Below, in pieces: positions 1 through 10,200 of a DNA stretch of 64,000 nucleotides. Positions within the stretch are counted from its first letter, which is position 1. The number at the start of each line of letters is the position of its first letter. The DNA is from Nissolia schottii (lineage: Eukaryota; Streptophyta; Magnoliopsida; Fabales; Fabaceae). Made by a program: the position numbers and the translations under genes. Below the pieces are notes generated by a model. That model made no database searches. It was given only the letters and a program-made list of their open reading frames with translations, and was not told where the DNA came from. The stretch is from positions 16,125 to 80,124 of the forward strand of contig QANU01102265.1 of NCBI GenBank assembly GCA_003254905.1, in the 5' to 3' direction.

Positions 1-340
1 CCTGGAGCATTAAATGCGCCGGTGCAAGTGGCTGCCGACGTCCATCCGCTGAGCGGCCAAGGGTGCATCGCTCAGCGGTGGTTTGTCTCTAGTGCGCTGA
101 GCGAGCCTGCTGTACCGCTGAGCGGTCCTGCTTGAATTTCCTCTTTAAGCTCTTTTCCAATTCTGCCCTTTTCTCCATTCTTCATGGGATTATTCTTTAA
201 TTATGCTGCCTGCATCCATCTTCCAAAATATATATTATAAATCCTACAAAACATAGAGATTTAATTAGATAATTCTTTAAAATATGTGAGAATAAGTGCC
301 ATTTTGAATGATGAAAATTGTGTATTTTGGGCACTTATCA
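1..340 (-). mobile_element. LTR end, family starting TGATAAGTGCCC (copy 1)
   Basis: Read on the minus strand this LTR begins TGATAAGTGCCC at 340 and runs off the left edge. It matches the LTR piece ending at 24837 over several hundred bases, including the AT-rich stretch and several CGCTGAGCG motifs at about 45-150. It interrupts the plus-strand ORF that continues at 341. Its family (gypsy or copia) cannot be told because no internal region is present. A fossil of unknown completeness. Confidence 0.7.
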
Positions 341-602
341 CCTGTCTCGTCTCGACCGGCTCGAGCAGTTGGACGTGCACACGGGCCATCTCGAGCGGCT
401 AATGGCACAGGCCGATCGCCTTGAGCAGATGGCGACACAGACTGAGCATAACATGCTCCGGTTAGGTCAGGACTTGCATGACGTCTATGCACACCTGGGC
501 TGGGTACGTACAGGAGGTTCCACAAGCGGCGTTCCACCTTCAGGTCCTGCTCCGGCCGCTATGGAGGAAGATCCGGCTCCGATCACTGAGGAGGCAGAGT
601 AG
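341..602 (+). pseudogene. C-terminal part of the antisense ORF of a non-autonomous LTR element
   Basis: The plus-strand frame encodes a leucine-rich heptad region (RLDRLEQLDVHTGHLERL) followed by an acidic, proline-rich tail ending at 602. It runs against the minus-strand element whose primer-binding site lies at 1959-1975. This is the expected position for the C-terminus of the ORF whose N-terminal part is seen in the neighbouring unit at 5740. That ORF resembles the plant transposon protein family often annotated as PF20167; here only a coiled-coil-like tail is visible, so the link is inferred from position and strand. It is cut on the left by an LTR insertion. Confidence 0.5.
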
Positions 603-1958
603 ATACCTTAGGGCTACTAGGGTAGGTAGTGTAGAATTATATATATATATATATATATATATAATAATTATCGAATGGTTTGTAAGTATTAAGGGTAGGG
701 GCATTTTGGGAATTTTGGTGTAACTAGCTCGGTTGGCTCCTACAATTTTGTAACCTAACGGCTAATTATCAATACAAATGTTATATTACATTGCAAATTG
801 TTTAAATCTTATCAAGCATTGGTTGTATGTGCGTTTCATAGTTCCCTTACACCCATTAAGGGCAATTCAGTCCAAAAGGTTTAATTTAAGGTTCCGAACA
901 GATTACCATGCTCCATTGATACGTAAGGATAGTATCTCGGGTGCGGGTAAGAGGATTTGAATCATGGTTAACAAGATAAGGGGGAAAAAGCGAAGTTAGG
1001 GGGTATTTCCCTCCATTTAAGGGGCAGGGGTAAAACGGTCATTCTAGGGGCAGCGGCTCCCGGCCTACCCTCGGCTGACCTCTGTATACCCATTGGAGGT
1101 GAAATGGGAGCCATATGGACAAATTTGACCAAGGGTACGAAGATCACGCTCATACACATGTCCTTGCCTCATTACGGGGTTGAACGGGTCATATGTCAAG
1201 GAACTAGCCGTATTGGCTTGGGGTTAGGTCCAAAACCCTGCCTATACCTAAACAAACTCAGTGGCCAAGCGGCGTTGGGAGTTTTGGCCGAAATCACCTT
1301 TGGATGGGCCAAAATCCATAATGAGTAATTTCTCCCGTCAAGGGGTGAATTCGAGCGATCGGAGGGGTTTGCCGTTATGCTCTTCACCTTTCAATCGCTC
1401 TCAACCATTAGGACTGAGGTGGGGAGGCGTCGGAGTGCCACGGAATGCAGAACTGCAAAGTACAGTGCAGTTTGGACCATTATGCTATTGTCATTCGAAT
1501 GCGCCTTCTGCTAGCATTCGAATGCGCCCTCAGTTCGTGAAGCATTCGAATAATACATTCGAGTGAATTCTGAAATTTTCCCTTAAGTGCCTAAATACCT
1601 TCTCCTGCCCATCCCTGGCTACCTCCTGACCTCCAAGGTCCCCAAGAACTCTTCTTCCCCTGCTTCCTTCCTCCTAGTAACTTGCCGGTCTAGCTCGAGT
1701 CATCCATGGGTCCGGTATTGGTCTTGTCTGCCACATGTCTATTTCTTAGGTAACCTTGCAAAACCAACAACATAAGGGACGTCGTGCGTCATCTCATTCG
1801 GGCGACATGGCTGTCTCAATGACATCTGCGAACCCTGAAGTGATCAGCCTCGGAGGAACCGATGTTCACCGATTCAACACATCTCCACTCGTCGAGCGCG
1901 CACCGAATTCATGCCCGAAAACATAGTGCGGCTCAGTCCTCAGGCTCCGTTGGACTAA
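603..1958. other. Non-coding internal region between antisense ORF and primer-binding site
   Basis: This holds the 3' flank of the antisense ORF, with an (AT)n run at about 638-664, and then the minus-strand leader of the LTR element. No convincing ORF is present. At 1493-1565 there are several copies of the palindrome ATTCGAAT, the same motif that is arrayed inside the LTRs of this family. Confidence 0.6.
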
Positions 1959-1975
1959 ACTGCTATGATACCAAA
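1959..1975 (-). other. Primer-binding site, initiator tRNA-Met type
   Basis: On the minus strand the LTR ends in TGTTTCA and is followed by TTTGGTATCATAGCAG. This closely matches the usual plant primer-binding site complementary to the 3' end of initiator tRNA-Met (TGGTATCAGAGC). It shows that an internal region of a minus-strand element begins here and runs leftward. Confidence 0.85.
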
Positions 1976-2483
1976 TGAAACACCCTAGCTAGTCGGCCTA
2001 TGCTTAAGTCATAGACTTTTCGGCTAGGTGGTGCTCTTCTAGTGCTGTGAACCATTATGATTCTATATCCTGGTTTTGAAATTAGGGTTTTTATAAAATA
2101 ACGGGCCAATTTAAAACTTCTTTCCATTGTACTACGAAAATATCGAGCCATACGCATCATACATCGCATAAATATGTCATAAAAGAAAGTAAAGGAATTA
2201 CGAGTACATACCTGGCGTACGGCGAGTACCCGAAGAAAATACATGTACGGTCCATACATAACACACACATAATTATACATTTATACAACAAGGAGCATAA
2301 TTGTCCTATCACGGACATACAGGTTCTACATTAGTTTATATACAATGATACATACACACCGGTACACATACACAGTACTACTAGTAAACTAAACCTACGC
2401 GCACGGATGAGTACTACTTATTGCGTGTGCGATACAAACCTAACATCCATCTCTCGGTCGGCAGTGGAAGGGCTCTCCTGCAG

Positions 2484-2948
2484 CTACTCATCGGAATCCT
2501 CCTCTAGCTCGGCGGGATCTACCTCGTCCTCGCTGAAAATGTCGGTCACGGCGGTGAACTCATGGGGCGCAAATCTGCGTGGTCGCACTGGGAGAACACT
2601 CTTGCGGGCGATAGTGCGCATACCTCGTCCTCGGACCGGCGGTGTGGCTGGCTCTGGGTCGGTCTCTGGCTCAGGCCTCCGTGGTGGCTCTGGTCTCGGT
2701 GGCGGAGGTACATCCTCTCCGTCGACGTGAATCGGGTTGCAAGAGCTACTGCCTGGGCGCTCATCTATCCAGATAGGACACATGGGAGATGACCCTGGCC
2801 CGCGAAGTCTGCGGCGTACCTTCTCTGGGGTCTCTCCTCGAAAGTTCGTAGGGGCGAACGTGCTGGTCTCCAGTAAGGTATAGGTCTGATAATTGCACTG
2901 TCGAGAGCGCGTGAACAGCCAGACATCCTTGGGCGGTGGTGACGACAT
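2484..2948 (-). CDS. Short ORF inside the LTR, acidic and proline-rich (copy 1)
   Basis: An open frame of about 154 codons starting MSSPPPKDVWLF. It contains the motif PIWIDERPGSSS, then a proline-rich stretch (PPPPRPEPPRRPEPETDPEP), a basic patch (about residues 110-125), and an acidic end (DPAELEEDSDE). The same length and frame occur in the other LTR at 10476-10940, and related motifs occur in two more LTRs (28706-28990 and 33395-33658). I recognise no known domain. The start chosen is the ATG just downstream of the acceptor-like CAG at 2957; a longer frame begins at 2966. It could be a chance frame, but retention of the motif in four LTR copies argues for past coding. Confidence 0.5.
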   Translation of the reverse strand: MSSPPPKDVWLFTRSRQCNYQTYTLLETSTFAPTNFRGETPEKVRRRLRGPGSSPMCPIWIDERPGSSSCNPIHVDGEDVPPPPRPEPPRRPEPETDPEPATPPVRGRGMRTIARKSVLPVRPRRFAPHEFTAVTDIFSEDEVDPAELEEDSDE

Positions 2949-2956
2949 GCTGGTCA

Positions 2957-2998
2957 CTGGAGTCATACACGAACGGGGATAAGAACGACTACGTTCTT
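2957..2998 (-). promoter_or_regulatory. Acceptor-like box with upstream hairpin
   Basis: On the minus strand a hairpin with arms AAGAAC and GTTCTT is followed by a pyrimidine-rich run and TATGACTCCAG. The same arrangement, with arms GAGAAC/GTTCTC and TTATGATTCCAG, occurs in the other long LTRs. It looks like a 3' splice site placed just before the LTR ORF. Splicing here is inferred, not known. Confidence 0.45.
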
Positions 2999-3950
2999 AG
3001 TGGAAACTCGGCGTGGCTACTATAGTTCAATTACTTGGGCATCCTCCGGCCACTCAGGAGAACCTCTACGTTTCATGCAATACTAAATCCTATCAGTTAT
3101 TATCTTGTACCTATATCCTGAGCAGCTTTATCTATGTTACTAGGTGATTGGGTTTCTAATCTTGTCATTACCTGGGCTTCGTGCTTTTTAACATTTCATT
3201 ACTGCTAAAGACATAATAGTCGTCTTGGGTCGTTCCCTTGACGATACATAGTTCATGAACAGTTATACGTAATGCTTAAGCAAATATACATACATACTTA
3301 TCATCGTATCATCAATCAGCAATGCATACAGTCAATATCATAGTGCATGGGGGATCTGGGGATCTATTACGCGCTCAATGGCTGTTTCCTACTTAGTCCT
3401 TCGCACCTTTGTAGCCGTGGCCTCGAACTACAACCTCTTTTTGCCACTATTGTATCGACCCGGCGACGCTCTTTACCGGTGTGGTAGCTAACCACGTAAG
3501 GCTCATAGGAGGTAAACATCGAATACAATTAGCGCAACCATCCTCTGTGGCATGGCGAGGGATCAGACCTATGAATGATTAGGTGTGGACGCGCTTAGAT
3601 CGGCCCTATCACTCGATCCGGTTTCATTTTCCTATATTAGTGGGGCCCCTTAGTCTCATTTCATTCATGCAGGCCTATGCCTGTTTGTCGTAGCTGGGCC
3701 TATGCCCGTTTCTTATCATGGTCAGGTCTCTCTACCTGCGTTGCTCGTGACCAATCCATCTTGCTGAATTGGCGAGGGGCGTGTCTATAAGACTTTGCCA
3801 AGAGAATAGGGGTTTCCTAATCATATAACTAGACTCCTTAACTATGGTCTACCGTGCCAACTGGGGTCGGGACTTTCCTAACTTTCTTTATTTCCTAGCA
3901 TTCCATTATGATCTTCATTAAACTTTTAAGGTGAACCTCTAATTATCTAA

Positions 3951-3993
3951 GGTCGCCCTAACTCCTACGACGGCCTTTCCTCATGATGCATGC
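3951..3993 (-). promoter_or_regulatory. ATGCATCATGAGG box with adjacent hairpin
   Basis: On the minus strand GCATGCATCATGAGG is followed by a hairpin whose plus-strand arms are GGTCGCC and GACGGCC. The same box and a hairpin with different but matching arms occur in several other LTRs of the window (7679-7701, 22434-22460, 32325-32350, 36213-36239, 59402-59429). The role is unknown. Confidence 0.5.
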
Positions 3994-4067
3994 TTGAATT
4001 ACGCGAAGACATACATAACTATGCAGGTTGGATTCCATAGGACCTTTAAAATCATAAGCTTTCAGTG

Positions 4068-4265
4068 AGCATTCGAATGCCTAAGGGTTTAGCATTCGAT
4101 TGCTTCTTTCAATCGAATCCCTTGGGGATTCAATCGGCTGAACTCCTTCTGGGTCTTTCATTCGATTGAAATCACTAAGTATTCGATTGAAATCCTCCAG
4201 TATTCGATTGAAATCCAAAATCTTCTTTCATTCGAATACATGGGAATTCAATCGAATGCTACAGT
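4068..4265. repeat. ATTCGAAT palindrome array in LTR
   Basis: Repeated short palindromes ATTCGAAT and the variant ATTCGATT are spaced by 10-25 bases of unrelated sequence. The matching array in the other LTR lies at 17988-18205. Spacers differ, so this is not an ordinary tandem repeat. Confidence 0.8.
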
Positions 4266-4484
4266 AAGAAATCGCCCCAGAGTGCAAATTCTCCAGGGTT
4301 TGCTCCGCGAAACATTATTCGCTTCTACAGTAATCCAATCCATACAGTTATGGTTTCCAAACCTCAAAATCATCAAAATCTAGCTTCCCTAACTTATTTT
4401 CTATAGTTTTTGTAAAATAGTTTTCCAATCACATACACAGAAATGCATTTAAACAATCATTAAACAAACCACATAGACAGTGGG

Positions 4485-4500
4485 CTTAGAGTTACCCACA
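4485..4500 (-). promoter_or_regulatory. Donor-like box GTGGGTAACTCTAA
   Basis: On the minus strand GATGTGGGTAACTCTAAG lies about 160 bases downstream of the TATA box. Nearly identical boxes occur in every long LTR of the window that covers this position (for example 27331, 31721, 35574, 42063, 53124 and 57157). It reads as a splice donor (GG|GTAACT). This is inference. Confidence 0.45.
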
Positions 4501-4657
4501 TCGGATGGAGATTCCGGTCCGATAGAGTTGGAGTAGAGAATTTTCCCTTCACAGTGGTGCGTTCCCACAATTTTTCTGGAGTTCGAAAGCGCTTCTGCGA
4601 TGTGCCTGAACGGGACCCACGTTTTGTGAAAGCGAAGTGAAAATGACTTCTGAAGGT

Positions 4658-4671
4658 GGCTATTTATAGCC
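4658..4671 (-). promoter_or_regulatory. TATA box of the LTR, set in an inverted repeat
   Basis: GGCTATTTATAGCC is an inverted repeat with the TATA element (TATAAATA on the minus strand) at its centre. It is a likely promoter for minus-strand LTR transcription. Similar TATA palindromes are present at 18592-18605, 21263-21276, 27146-27169 and 41880-41893. Confidence 0.65.
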
Positions 4672-5186
4672 TTTTCCTTTTTCCTTTTCCCTTTTCTTTT
4701 TCTCTTTTTCTTTCTTTATATTTCCTCTGTGTTGTTTGTTATTATTATTTATTTATTTATTTATATTTTAGTTGGTTAAATATCTCCTGAAGGAGATAAT
4801 TTCCCTCCAGGGCTGTCTTGGTCCGGTTTGATTGCGTTTTATTCAATTTCTCACATGCCAGTTGCCCTAAAAATATTCCGGGCATGCCGTCGTGATCCAT
4901 TAATTTTTCCCTTCGACCCGGGAGTCATCACTCGGGAACTTTCGACCGTTTTATCGTATCCAAAAATTCCACGAGCATTCCCCGATATCCGAAATGAGTT
5001 CCGTTCGAGTCGAAACTCTCCCGGAGGCATGGGAAAATTATCCGAGCAACGAGGACCAAATCCCGATCGCTCATTCGGAGATTCACCGGTTAAATCCTCC
5101 TTTCTAAATTCTCAGAATACCACTCGGCTTTCCACGACGGTCTAACCCGCGGGGTTTTTCGTACGCGAGAGGGTCGGGATGTTACA

Positions 5187-5203
5187 TTCCACCCCCCTTA
5201 TTT
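5187..5203 (-). other. Polypurine tract of the right-hand unit
   Basis: On the minus strand AATAAGGGGGGTGGAA abuts the LTR start TGTAACATCCCG. It is preceded by the stretch ATTTCGGGGACAAAATTT, which resembles the 3' end of Tekay/Del-type elements elsewhere in the window (52245-52280). It marks the LTR at 1976-5186 as the 3' LTR of the unit lying to the right. Confidence 0.85.
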
Positions 5204-5739
5204 AAAATTTTGTCCCCGAAATTTGGGCGTCGCTGCGTTCCTAGATTAATGCTACGAGAATTTAGGGTTTTAAGGCGCACTGGATACGCACCGTCACTTG
5301 AAACCTCTACAGATGGACTAGAGACAGTAAACCCTCACCAAAAGGACTACATTCGAATCCCTAACTGTAATTCACTCGATTGAATTGCAGAGTTCATCAG
5401 GCAATCAAATACTGCATTCGAATGCTGGCCGGATTCGATTAAACTTTGAATTGCATTCGAATGAACTGCGACCTGAAGCTATTTTAAACGTTTTCTTTTC
5501 CCTCTTCTCTCATTCTCACTCGCTCCCTCTCTTTCCTCACCGAAACCCTAGCAGAGCTCGCCCTAATTCCTCTTCCTCCTGGCTTCGATTCTTCAAAATT
5601 TTCCACTCTCCCCCTTGTGCCCTAGCCTTCCCCTTCTTCCTCCTTCCTCCTCCCCCCACATTTTCTCCTCTCCCTACTCTCTACCCGAATCTCTCACTTC
5701 CCTCTCTCTTCCCATTTCGAAACCAAAGCTCCTGCCACC
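5204..5739 (+). other. Spacer and leader ahead of the antisense ORF
   Basis: Non-coding. At 5350-5465 there are three CATTCGAAT palindromes and related half-sites. A possible TATA element (CTATTTTAAA) lies near 5478, followed by about 230 bases of CT-rich DNA typical of plant 5' leaders, leading to the ATG at 5740. The ORF may have its own promoter here, directed against the element's transcription. Confidence 0.45.
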
Positions 5740-6029
5740 ATGAGTCAACGTTCCGGCCGTTCCTCGAGGTCTAAAAACCCCGGTCCTTCCCCTCCACGCG
5801 ACTTTCCCCATTGGTTCTCTACCGAGGCCCAATGGCAGAACTTTGAGGCCAATTTTAAGGGGCGAACGGTCATGGAACCGAAAATCCTTGACCGTGCCAC
5901 GTTCGAAGAGGCGTCGGAGGAAATTTTGGCCTACCTGGACGCGGCCGAGCTCCTGGGGTTTTTATGCTTCAATCACCTCGTGTACCCGCATCTCGTTCGG
6001 GTCTTTTATAACAACTTGCGGGTCGTGGA
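5740..6029 (+). pseudogene. N-terminal part of antisense ORF, putative plant transposon protein
   Basis: The frame starts at an ATG in a good plant context (GCCACCATGA). A basic, serine-rich start (MSQRSGRSSRSKNPGPSPPR) is followed by a globular part with FPHWFSTEAQWQNFE, then residues 45-95 with LVYPHLVRVFYNNLRV. This pattern (phenylalanine near the start, then a valine-rich VxxFYxNL segment) fits the family annotated as putative plant transposon protein (PF20167). It lies on the strand opposite to the LTR element carrying it, next to the polypurine tract. It is interrupted by a solo LTR at 6030 and continues at 10121. The function of this family is unknown. Confidence 0.6.
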
Positions 6030-7155
6030 TGTAACACCCCTAATTTCAGCTTACGCTCTAATCGTAACACTGATTATAGGGTTGTTATCTGCTTGGCTGA
6101 GGTTACTTTTAGCCCCTACTTTTAGCTTGGAAAATATTTCTTACTCGAAAATACGGACCGTTTTGAAAATTTTCTCACATCCTTACTAGTTTACAAATTT
6201 AGAGCCATATGCGTCAATGAATTATATATAGATACAAGCGATAGAGTCCTATCAGACTTAAGCGTTACTATCTTAAGAAATAGATCTCCATAATATTTTA
6301 TAACATGCATATATGTACAATTAATTGGTCCATAATACAACTGCACAGTTAAATAATAATATACTTTACATTTACCACACTTAGTTGCCAACGACCTAAC
6401 TAGATCGTGTGATTGTCACACATTACTCATCAAGAATCCCTACCTTGCTTGTCAGTTGATCGGTAGCACTGGTTGCTCCTCCGCGATGCCTCAGCTCAGG
6501 GGCTTCAGCTACAGTAGAAGTTATTGTCCTCGTTCCAAGGTATGCTCTGATCCTCGCAGCGTGTCACAAGTTCCTGCCTAGAATCATAACGAAGTGGGGG
6601 TGAGAACATTACGTCCTCAGTGGGGTCCTTCGGCGAATACCTACTCGTTTCACTTCAATTATGATTCCGCCGCTCAGGGGGTCTCTAAGTGTCGACTCAT
6701 ACTAATACCCCTACTGTTTATTATCCATACTAGGCCTGAGCAGCTTTATCTAATTACTAGGTGATCGTGGGGAATCTAATCTTGCTTAACCTAGTTATTG
6801 AATCTCGTGCTTTCTAACTTAGACTGTCAGGGCCTGGTGATACTGCATCACGTACCCACGTTCTTCTACTCGAGATGTTACCTCGTGACGTGTCTTACAT
6901 ATAGGCATACTTACACATACATGTATATATATATATATATACTACATTCATCAAGAAATCTTTAATGCATGTCTGGGGAAAGGGGGTTCTCTTACGCGCC
7001 TATGGCTGCGACCTTTTCTTCGCTGCTGGATGCCCTCACCCCCTTGCTGACTGCGGGACCGTCGTCCCTCATACAGCCGCAACCACTTGCAACCACTCGA
7101 CTGATAGAGTGGCGGGAGTGTACCCTAACGATAGCACTGGCAGGCGAGGGCTCGC

Positions 7156-7372
7156 TTGTCCACGTCTGGGGGACAAGATCTCTCTTTTTCTTTCTCTGTC
7201 CACGTCTGGGGGACAGTCCTCCGCCACGTCTGGGGGCGTAGGTTGCTCACCACAACTGGGGGTGCGCCTGATGCCACGTCTGGGGGCATATCTTTCTTTC
7301 CTTGATCCACGTCTGGGGGATCCTTTCGCCACGTCTGGGGGCGTTACTTACACCACGTCTGGGGGTGTACTT
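7156..7372. repeat. Array of eight small hairpins with constant loop
   Basis: Eight units share the core CCACGTCTGGGGG (one reads CCACAACTGGGGG). The bases outside the core differ from unit to unit, yet left and right flanks remain complementary: CTTGTCC/GGACAAG, CTGTCC/GGACAG, CGCC/GGCG, CACC/GGTG, ATGCC/GGCAT, GATCC/GGATC, CGCC/GGCG and TACACC/GGTGTA. Spacers between units differ in length and sequence. Confidence 0.85.
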
Positions 7373-8094
7373 ACTCGTCTTTTAAATGTCATGACATAAA
7401 AGCGCAAGCGTTCCTTACTTTCTTTTCTCTCATCCGGGTGGAAACCCGCGTTCAGATCTTTATCTGCGTATCATAATCATAACCCAGTCCGTCTCGCACG
7501 GCTGGGGAGGGGCTTGTCAGGTATGACGTGCCAAGAGAGGGATTCCTATCACATAACTATGTCATAACTTCGGGCTACTCCGACCCTCTGTGGTCGGGGC
7601 CCGTCTTTAGACTTAACTGTTTCCCTATATTACATTACCATCTTTGCACATTAATTTATTTAATTCTAGCGATCTATGGTTGCCCTAAGTCCTGTGGCAA
7701 CACTGCCTCATGATGCATGCACTGCTTGGTACTCATAATCTATTCTTGTTCTCTGCACCCCTTGGGTGGCTCATAGTAATGCAAATGACATGATATAACT
7801 GAATAAACTCGTACACATAACTGAATAACTCATCAAACCTTAACACATTTCTAGAAAATAAAACACATAAACATAAACACATATAGCACATATTATCATC
7901 CGAGGACTGAAGAACACAAGGAGTGAGGAAAAGCCTAAGTTATCCTCATACTCTCACGTACACTCATACTCTTGATTTTCTCTTGTTCTCTTGCTACCAT
8001 GCACTCTCAAGACCCTATTTGCATCTTCCTCTAAGACCTCCACTAAATATTCTCCTAAGTTCCCTCCTCCAAAAATCGAGATATCCTTTCCCTT

Positions 8095-8470
8095 GCACCA
8101 CTCTAAACTCATGTTTGTCACACATAAAATCTTTTACCCGAAAAACCCGTTTTTCGTTAGAATTTTTAATCAACCATTGACCGAGGGACTCAAAGCTTGA
8201 CCCTCAAGTTTTTCATAGTTCTAAACCCACTTTTTATGAAAACAAAGCCAGATTTTTAGTTTAAATACCCAAAATTACAGATTTGCCTTTTCTTGCTCAA
8301 AATGCCATTTTTGTCCGAAAAACCGATTTTTCTTTGAAATTTTATTTCTCCATGACCAAATGGACTCAAGACTTGACCCTAAGGTTTTTGATACCTCTAA
8401 ACCCATTTTTCATAATAATAAACCCAGATTTTTAGTTTAAATACCCGAAAATCCCGAAATGACCATTTTG
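8095..8470. repeat. Tandem repeat, about 176-bp unit, about two copies
   Basis: The marker GACTCAA followed by CTTGACCCT recurs at 8187 and 8363, with matching flanks rich in poly-A and poly-T. The same unit, in reverse complement, is repeated about five times at 44700-45600. Confidence 0.8.
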
Positions 8471-10120
8471 CCCTTTTTATGCCAAAAACCCAAACTTTGT
8501 CCTATGTCTCCTTTTCTCAAAACTCTTCCATGTTCAACACTAAAACATTTTTCCTCATACTCCAGCACTTTTAACTCACATATTATCATCCTCAAATCAC
8601 ATGCATTTAATCAAATCATTAATAACACAAGCAAGTTTAGTTTTAGCCACAAAACACATAAACATCAACACACATAAACACATATAAACACACATATTAT
8701 GTGCATTTTATCACATATTCACAATAACCATAAATAGATCACCAAGGAGGTGATTTATGCATAGTTACCCACTTGTAGAAAAACCTTGTGGTGGTGAGTG
8801 AGACTTGGAGTGAAAATCCTTAGAAGGCTTGGTGCCTTCCAAGCTTTTGACCACTTTTCCCCAAGAGAAACTTGAGAGAAACCATGGGTAAACCCACGGT
8901 TTTGAGGAGAGGAAAATGAGGGAAATTTGTGAGAAGGAGGGTGTTGTTCTTAGAATTTTGTAAGGAGAATGAAAGTGTGCTTTTATGGGAGAATTGTGGA
9001 GTGATTTTTCTTGGTTGGCTTATGGAAGAGGATGAAGCTAAAGATGAGAGGATTTTAGAGGTATGAGACTTGGTTTGGTGAAGCTTGGAGACAAGGTGAG
9101 GATGCTCAAATATTTTTGAAGGCCAAATGAGTGTGCTTGGGCTTGCTTTGGTGTGGATCTAAGGAGTATGTTGAGGATGAAATCCTCCTCCAAGAGCTAA
9201 AAGCTCCCACGGTTTTGGCCATCAATTTTGAGGGAAAAATGAGTTTAATAGTCAACATAGGTGATGTGATGAAGTATGGTGGTGATGGTAAGTAAGGCAT
9301 GGTGATGGTAAGTGTGGAAGCTTAAATTAAGGAATATGTTTGTTGACTAGAAAATTCTAAAAATTCAACAAGTGTTGGCCATGCTTTTGGGCTAGAATTT
9401 AGTGCCGATTTGTCACTTAGAATATGGTTAGTGATATTGTGTGGAAGTGTAAGAGTGTGTGATTGGACTTGATAAATTTTGGAGTGACTAAGCTTAATTT
9501 TTGGGAACAATTCTAATTGAGATTTGGGAAGTGAAGCCAAGGTTTTGGTGGCTGAATGGTGGGGGAAATTAAGTGATTTTAGGATTTAATAAAATGTGAT
9601 GAATAGTGGGAGGTATGGGCATGGGTATGGCTTTGTGTAAGAAAGCATGGTGATGGGAAATGTGGAAGCATGATTCAAGGGATATTTTTGACCAAAATTT
9701 CCTTCAAAAAAACGTGCAGCCCTTCTCCTTGCTGCTGGGGAGATTTTATTTTCTCCCGGTCCCGGTTCGCTCGTGTTTTGGCGCTCGCAGTGTCGGTACG
9801 TCGCGCACGGTCGTCCGAAAAATATTCCGTTTGTACCGTCGCGATCCTCTAATTCCCACCTACCTAAGGGTATTAATGTTTAAAGGTGTTTGTGAATTTC
9901 TCTTCGGGAGATTATTTTCACGGACACCGTTTTGCGTGCCAAATTTCATCGGCGAACAACGACTGTTCGGTTGTCAGCCGAATTTTCTACTGTGACACGT
10001 GTAAATTCCTAGGGATATCTTAACTAGAATTTTCCATCTTAATTCTCTAATCATGCTTAGAAAATTAATTAATTATTTATGTTTACGAATATTTCTCTAA
10101 GAAAAAATCGGGATGTTACA

Positions 10121-10200
10121 GTGGACAACGTACTCACCTCGGAGGTGTGTGGCGTGCCGATAGAGATGTCCTTGGAGCTTTTTGGGACCGTGCTCGAGCT
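10121..10200 (+). pseudogene. Middle part of the antisense ORF
   Basis: This follows the right-hand duplication of the solo LTR insertion. The plus-strand frame contains VCGVPIEMSLELFGTVLELT, which fits the part of the putative plant transposon protein family after the FYxNL segment. It abuts a partial LTR at about 10201. Broken fossil. Confidence 0.5.

Larger units (their letters stand above)
1976..5186 (-). mobile_element. Shared LTR of tandem non-autonomous Ty3/gypsy-type element
   Basis: A complete 3.2-kb LTR, TG to CA, on the minus strand. It has a primer-binding site on its left and a polypurine tract on its right, so it serves as the 5' LTR of the left unit and the 3' LTR of the right unit. 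It contains, in minus-strand order, a TATA box (4658-4671), a donor-like box (about 4485-4500), an ATTCGAAT array (4068-4265), small hairpins (3670-3707), a conserved box with hairpin (3951-3993), an acceptor-like box (2957-2998) and a 154-codon ORF. The second LTR copy at 10201-19114 matches it closely throughout. Confidence 0.85.
6030..10120 (-). mobile_element. Solo LTR, 4.1 kb, family with 176-bp internal repeats
   Basis: It is flanked by the perfect 5-bp duplication GTGGA (6025-6029 and 10121-10125) and runs TGTAACACC to GATGTTACA. No internal region is present, so it is a solo LTR, minus orientation. It carries the acceptor-like box (about 6570-6620), a hairpin array (7156-7372), the conserved box and hairpin (7679-7715), 176-bp tandem repeats (8095-8470) and the donor-like box (8762-8775). 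The related LTR at 42100-47448 has the same 176-bp repeat. The clean duplication suggests moderate or young age. Confidence 0.9.

Noticed and set aside
5385-5774. 129-codon frame rich in Ser, Pro and Phe
   Set aside because: It is a reading of the CT-rich leader before the ORF at 5740, in another frame.
6965-7399. Long plus-strand frame of 144 codons
   Set aside because: It runs through the CCACGTCTGGGGG hairpin array inside a solo LTR. The repeats keep the frame open, and the composition is not protein-like.
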